Origin: Niastella sp966211305
GTDB lineage: Bacteria > Bacteroidota > Bacteroidia > Chitinophagales > Chitinophagaceae
Direction of reading: 5' to 3'
Assembly (NCBI GenBank): GCA_966211305.1
Contig: CBIHPC010000011.1
Span: 1-64,000 of the forward strand
Length of the DNA stretch: 64,000 bases
Shown here: piece after piece, positions 60,777-64,000 of the stretch
Numbering within the stretch: the stretch's first letter is position 1
Layout of the letters: each line of letters begins with the position of its first letter
Notes under the pieces: generated by a model
What the model was told of the DNA's origin: nothing
Databases searched by the model: none
What the model saw: the letters and a program-made list of their open reading frames with translations, nothing else
Position numbers and translations under genes: made by a program

Positions 60777-61199
60777 ATGCAATCCCAGGCCGTATGGATC
60801 ATTGATGGTGATTTGGACGATCAGGAAGTAGTGAAACATGTTTGGCAGGAATTAAAGCTTTCAAATGAGCTGGTTTTTCTCGAGAATGCAGATCAGGTGA
60901 TAAAGACCCTTGAACATGTGGATCATACTCCTTTTATTATCATATGCGAATTGAACCTTCCCGTAATAGATGGATTTGAATTACGCAAGATCATGCTGGA
61001 AAAACATCAAAAAAGATTCACCAGCGTTCCTTTTATTTTCTGGACCACCCAGGCTTCCGAACAGCAGGTTGAAAAAGCGTATAACCTCTCAGCGCACGGG
61101 CTATTCATCAAAGACTCCAGTTTCGATCAGTTGAAAAACACGTTCATGACTATTATTAATTACTGGTTAAAAAGCAGGATGCCTTCGAAATCGGTGTAG
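60777..61199 (+). CDS. Receiver-like domain protein with a Glu at the phosphorylation site
   Basis: A single-domain CheY-like protein of about 140 residues (ATG at 60777; another in-frame ATG at 60762). The acidic pocket is present (WIIDGDLDDQEVV), but the position of the phospho-accepting Asp is Glu58 in FIIICELNLPVIDG. The conserved T (IFWTTQAS) and Lys (LFIKDSS) are present. A Glu here mimics the phosphorylated state and cannot be phosphorylated in the normal way, so this is likely a pseudo-receiver locked on, or a binding module. It is divergent from the potassium channel gene. Confidence 0.82.
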   Translation: MQSQAVWIIDGDLDDQEVVKHVWQELKLSNELVFLENADQVIKTLEHVDHTPFIIICELNLPVIDGFELRKIMLEKHQKRFTSVPFIFWTTQASEQQVEKAYNLSAHGLFIKDSSFDQLKNTFMTIINYWLKSRMPSKSV

Positions 61200-61405
61200 G
61201 CGTTTTACCGCCAAGCACCTTAAAGTGTTTTACTTACAGTATTACAGAAAATTACTTACAATTACCATTTTGGGACGCATAGATTTTGGAAGCAGTATAT
61301 AGGAGCTGATCTTCGCTTCTTCGATTGTGCCGTAGAGAACACGTTTGAAGAGTGGGCACCATTACGCTTTCCATAAAATAATCCTGCACCCTAAAAACTG
61401 GTTAT
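61200..61405. other. Intergenic region without a recognised feature
   Basis: Between the pseudo-receiver and the T9SS protein. No convincing frame, repeat, hairpin or promoter was seen. Confidence 0.3.
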
Positions 61406-62833
61406 ATGAAAGAATTACTGTTTGGTATGTTGTTACTACCGGTTGCCGAAAGCGTGGTAGCGCAACTCACTGTTACCAATAACGGCAATTTAAAGATCCA
61501 CAGCGGCGGCAACCTGGCCGCGCATGGCGATTTCAATAATGCGGCTTCAGCCAGCCTCACCAATGATGGCAACCTGTATATGAAAAGGGACCTGAGCGCA
61601 AACCAGGCGGCTATGAGCAGCGGATCAGGCACCTTGTACCTGGATGGCGCTGTATTGCAAACGCTCAACGGCAGCCAGCCATTTAAGACGTACAACCTGG
61701 TAACCGGCAATAATGCAGGCATACATCTGAATACCGACCTGTACGTCAGCGGCGCTCACAGCTTCAGCAGCGGGGTGATCACTACCGCAGCAACACCTGC
61801 TTACCTGGCGTATGAAGCGGGCGCCTCGTATTCGGGAAGCGCCGACACGCGGCATGTAAACGGATGGGTAAGAAAAACGGGCGCTGCCGATTTTATTTTT
61901 CCCGTTGGCAATGGCACCGTGCAAAGAACGATCAATATAAATAACCTATCGGCCGGCAGTGTATTTGCTGTTAAATACAGCGCGGCAACGCCCAACACAA
62001 CACAACTGCAATCGCCCCTTGTTACCGTTGACCCCAACGAATTCTGGGAAATAAACAGGGTGTCGGGCGGAACCGCCCATGTTACGCTGAACTGGGACAA
62101 TAGCAAAGTAGCAATTCCATCGTGGATTGAACCCGACATCAGGGTAGCGGCTTACAATGGAAGCGTATGGGCCGCTCAGGGCGGCACCGCAAGCGGAAGC
62201 GTAGCCACCACGGGCACAATTACTTCGAATAGCCTGTCATCTTTTAACCTGTTTACATTCGGCAGCGTTTCAGCCACATTGCCATTGACCCTGCTGCATT
62301 TTGACGCAAAAAGAAAAAATGCCATTACTGAAATAACCTGGAAAACCGCCGATGAACAACATGTAAGCCACTTCGTTGTAGAACGAAGCGAGAACGGAAC
62401 AGACTTTTATGCCATTGGAAAAGTGAACGCCAGGAACGCCGGCCGTACAGCGCATTACTCGCTGGCTGATGATAAGCCGGTTGTTTCCATAACGTATTAC
62501 CGGTTAAAAAGCATAGACCTGGATGGCTCATCCACCTTATCGCACATAGTACGGGTAACTGAAACCGCCAATGGCCACCAGCTGCTTGTAAACAACCCGG
62601 TGCGCGACAGGATTGCGCTTACCGCAAAAGGAAATTTATCGGGCGATTTTGATTACAGTATCTATGATATGCATGGTAAAGTGATGCAACGCGGTAAAGT
62701 AAACCTGAGAACGAATACGCAGGTATATATTTCCATACCAGGTTCAATACCATCGGGCTCTTACACCATCAACCTACATAAATCATCGACATTTATCAGC
62801 AAAAAGATCATTGTTGCTTTAACGCAACCTTAA
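61406..62833 (+). CDS. Secreted protein with T9SS C-terminal module
   Basis: A 475-residue protein with signal peptide (MKELLFGMLLLPVAESVVAQ). The N-terminal part (LTVTNNGNLKIHSGGNLAAHGDFNNAASASLTN) is a beta-helix-like repeat rich in Asn, Gly and Ala. A middle domain contains TRHVNGWVRKTGAADFIFPVGNGTV. The C-terminal part (PLTLLHFDAKRKNAITEITWKTADEQHVSHFVVERSENG) is the fibronectin-like domain common before T9SS sorting signals, and the end (VNNPVRDRIALTAKGNLSGDFDYSIYDMHGKVM...SGSYTINLH) is a type A sorting domain. It is likely surface-attached; the target is unknown. Confidence 0.85.
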   Translation: MKELLFGMLLLPVAESVVAQLTVTNNGNLKIHSGGNLAAHGDFNNAASASLTNDGNLYMKRDLSANQAAMSSGSGTLYLDGAVLQTLNGSQPFKTYNLVTGNNAGIHLNTDLYVSGAHSFSSGVITTAATPAYLAYEAGASYSGSADTRHVNGWVRKTGAADFIFPVGNGTVQRTININNLSAGSVFAVKYSAATPNTTQLQSPLVTVDPNEFWEINRVSGGTAHVTLNWDNSKVAIPSWIEPDIRVAAYNGSVWAAQGGTASGSVATTGTITSNSLSSFNLFTFGSVSATLPLTLLHFDAKRKNAITEITWKTADEQHVSHFVVERSENGTDFYAIGKVNARNAGRTAHYSLADDKPVVSITYYRLKSIDLDGSSTLSHIVRVTETANGHQLLVNNPVRDRIALTAKGNLSGDFDYSIYDMHGKVMQRGKVNLRTNTQVYISIPGSIPSGSYTINLHKSSTFISKKIIVALTQP

Positions 62834-62902
62834 ATATTGTTTTTGATTGTTTTCTATTTGAATGAGTACCGTGGCAACACGGTATTTTTTTGTGAAATAT
62901 GT

Positions 62903-63682
62903 TTAAGATGCCTTTTTACTGGCAGATTTCGATTTAAGGCTTGCTTTCAGTTTATCCATCAGGTCGCTGGTGGTAGCATTGTGCACCACTTTAAGCGGTT
63001 TGCCGGTAGATTTTCCTTTTGCCTTTGCCTCTATCACTTTCATCAGTTTTTCAGAATAGGTGTCGCGGTAATCTTCAGGTTTGAACGGCCGGGTAAGCTG
63101 GGCAATAAGCATACTGGCCATTTTCAGTTCTTCAGGTTTTGCCGGCGTGTCGGGCACCACCAGTCCCGCTTCGCTCCTTATCTCATCTGAAAAACGAAGC
63201 CGGTGCAACACCAGCACCTTGCGAAGCGGTTTTATTAAACATACCCATTCTTTATTATGATATACCAATGGCCCCAGTGCCGCCTTCCCTTCTTTCTTTA
63301 ATGCATCGCGCAATAATACATAGGCTTTTGCGCCCATTTTATCGGGCTCCAGGTAATATGGTTTTTCATAATATACCGCATCAATTTCCTTTTCATCGAT
63401 GAACTGGGTAATTTCAAGATGGTCGATCTTTTCGGGGGCCGCCTTTTCAAAATCGGCATCGTCAACGATCACAAAATCATCCCCTACCTGGTAGCCTCTT
63501 ACAATATCTTCCTGGTGCAACTCCTTTCCCGAAAGCTCGCTCACTTTTTTATACTTAACGCGGGAATGCGTTTTTTTGTCGAGCTGTACAAAAGAAATGG
63601 AGCTTTCATCCGTTGCCACATACATCCTCACAGGAATGTTAACCAGGCCGAACCCGATCGACCCTTTCCACATCGAGCGCAT
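62903..63682 (-). CDS. ku: Ku DNA-end-binding protein
   Basis: A 259-residue bacterial Ku homologue that threads onto DNA ends in non-homologous end joining. Typical features: MRSMWKGSIGFGLVNIPVRMY at the start, the beta-barrel ring motifs ISFVQLDKKTHSRVKYKKV, IDHLEITQFIDEKEIDAVYYEKPYYLEPDK, LLRDALKKEGKAALG and the bridge region LVLHRLRFSDEIR. The C-terminal tail is Lys- and Ser-rich (LKASLKSKSASKKAS), as in Ku proteins that help recruit LigD. No LigD gene is in the window. Start could also be the Met at position 4. Confidence 0.95.
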   Translation of the reverse strand: MRSMWKGSIGFGLVNIPVRMYVATDESSISFVQLDKKTHSRVKYKKVSELSGKELHQEDIVRGYQVGDDFVIVDDADFEKAAPEKIDHLEITQFIDEKEIDAVYYEKPYYLEPDKMGAKAYVLLRDALKKEGKAALGPLVYHNKEWVCLIKPLRKVLVLHRLRFSDEIRSEAGLVVPDTPAKPEELKMASMLIAQLTRPFKPEDYRDTYSEKLMKVIEAKAKGKSTGKPLKVVHNATTSDLMDKLKASLKSKSASKKAS

Positions 63683-63830
63683 AGGTGTTATTTTTAAATG
63701 TTTGATTTACATCCGGTACAGAACTGAGGTGTTTGGATAAAGGCTGGAACGGCAGCAAAGAGGCAGGAACAGACAGGTTTGCCTATTGGTTTTAAACAAT
63801 CACTTTTGGAGATAGTTCAGGATCGTACAG

Positions 63831-63876
63831 GAAAAAAAACAGCCTTTCGGTTTCCTTTCCGAAAGGCCGTTCAATG
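63831..63876 (-). terminator. Terminator after the gene entering from the right edge
   Basis: GCCTTTCGG and CCGAAAGGC form a stem around a short loop. On the minus strand a run of seven T follows. It ends the transcript of the gene whose stop codon is at 63901. Confidence 0.8.
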
Positions 63877-63900
63877 TTTTAACGCGTTATTTTGTAAAGA

Positions 63901-64000
63901 TCACTTTTTCAACAACCTCACTTCATACACCCCGCCCGCTACCGAACCGGCGGCTGCCTGAAACTTTACAGTGAGCGTTCCGTTGCCCTGCTGCACAAGG
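63901..64000 (-). CDS. C-terminal fragment of a probable exported protein (runs off the window)
   Basis: The last 32 codons are seen, ending LTVKFQAAAG and VYEVRLLKK at a TGA (63903-63901). The alternating hydrophobic pattern suggests a beta-strand, as at the end of a beta-sandwich domain such as a carbohydrate-binding or secreted enzyme module. The identity of the protein cannot be told from this piece. The terminator at 63831-63876 follows it. Confidence 0.7.
   Translation of the reverse strand, partial: LVQQGNGTLTVKFQAAAGSVAGGVYEVRLLKK

Noticed and set aside
62903..63682. A complete NHEJ operon (Ku with LigD)
   Set aside because: Only Ku is in the window; the neighbours are a T9SS protein and an unrelated fragment, so LigD, if present, is elsewhere.
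1..64000. tRNA, rRNA, IS elements, phage or integrase genes
   Set aside because: No tRNA cloverleaf, ribosomal signature, transposase or integrase motif was seen on reading both strands; this is by eye and small RNAs could be missed.

Overview
The window looks like a chromosomal piece of a gliding/soil-type member of the Bacteroidota, most likely family Chitinophagaceae (Niastella/Chitinophaga-like). Support: a SusC/SusD pair, two proteins with type IX secretion (T9SS) C-terminal modules, a free-standing LytTR regulator, many Crp/AraC/receiver regulators, several promoters of the Bacteroidota form (TTG, about 17-18 bp, TAnnTTTG), very few Shine-Dalgarno sequences, and moderate GC. No rRNA, tRNA, CRISPR array, IS element, integrase or phage gene was seen.

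Layout. 0-8 kb: end of an ABC ATPase, ybaB, a NarL-type regulator, a decayed TetR gene beside an Old Yellow Enzyme, several uncharacterised proteins and a LytTR gene preceded by a 22-bp phased repeat array. 8.5-19.5 kb: a carbohydrate region (GH2, a DUF5107-TPR protein, GH3, a secreted pectate-lyase-like protein) without its own SusCD. 19.7-29.4 kb: SDR, AraC regulator, CbpA/CbpM, a cysteine desulfurase with a split DsbD, an Lrp regulator and an OmpR/histidine-kinase pair. 29.6-41 kb: a sigma-like protein with a membrane tail, then a stress-protection stretch (two YciF-type DUF892 proteins, Mn-catalase coupled to a DsbA-like protein, DUF421, GroES/GroEL, a Crp regulator with an AhpD-like protein). 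41-50 kb: a large T9SS adhesin, an NmrA-like protein, an AI-2E family permease, a PQQ-type sugar dehydrogenase and stand-alone receivers, one of which appears to use a CTG start. 51-64 kb: SusC/SusD, molybdate ABC transporter modABC, a lipoprotein, a Kv-type channel with a zinc-ribbon tail, a pseudo-receiver, a second T9SS protein, Ku, and the 3' end of a secreted protein.

The most unusual signals are non-coding. (1) Six copies of a 22-bp direct unit, in two blocks of three at exact 22-bp spacing, lie just upstream of the LytTR gene. (2) Seven intergenic tracts are built of degenerate 7-nt units (heptads) with G/A-rich or C/T-rich wording. Two of them, 22 kb apart and inverted, share an almost identical core of about 59 nt and otherwise differ by changes close to whole heptads. 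(3) Several gene remnants lie between intact genes. All family names come from motif recognition by eye; no search was run.
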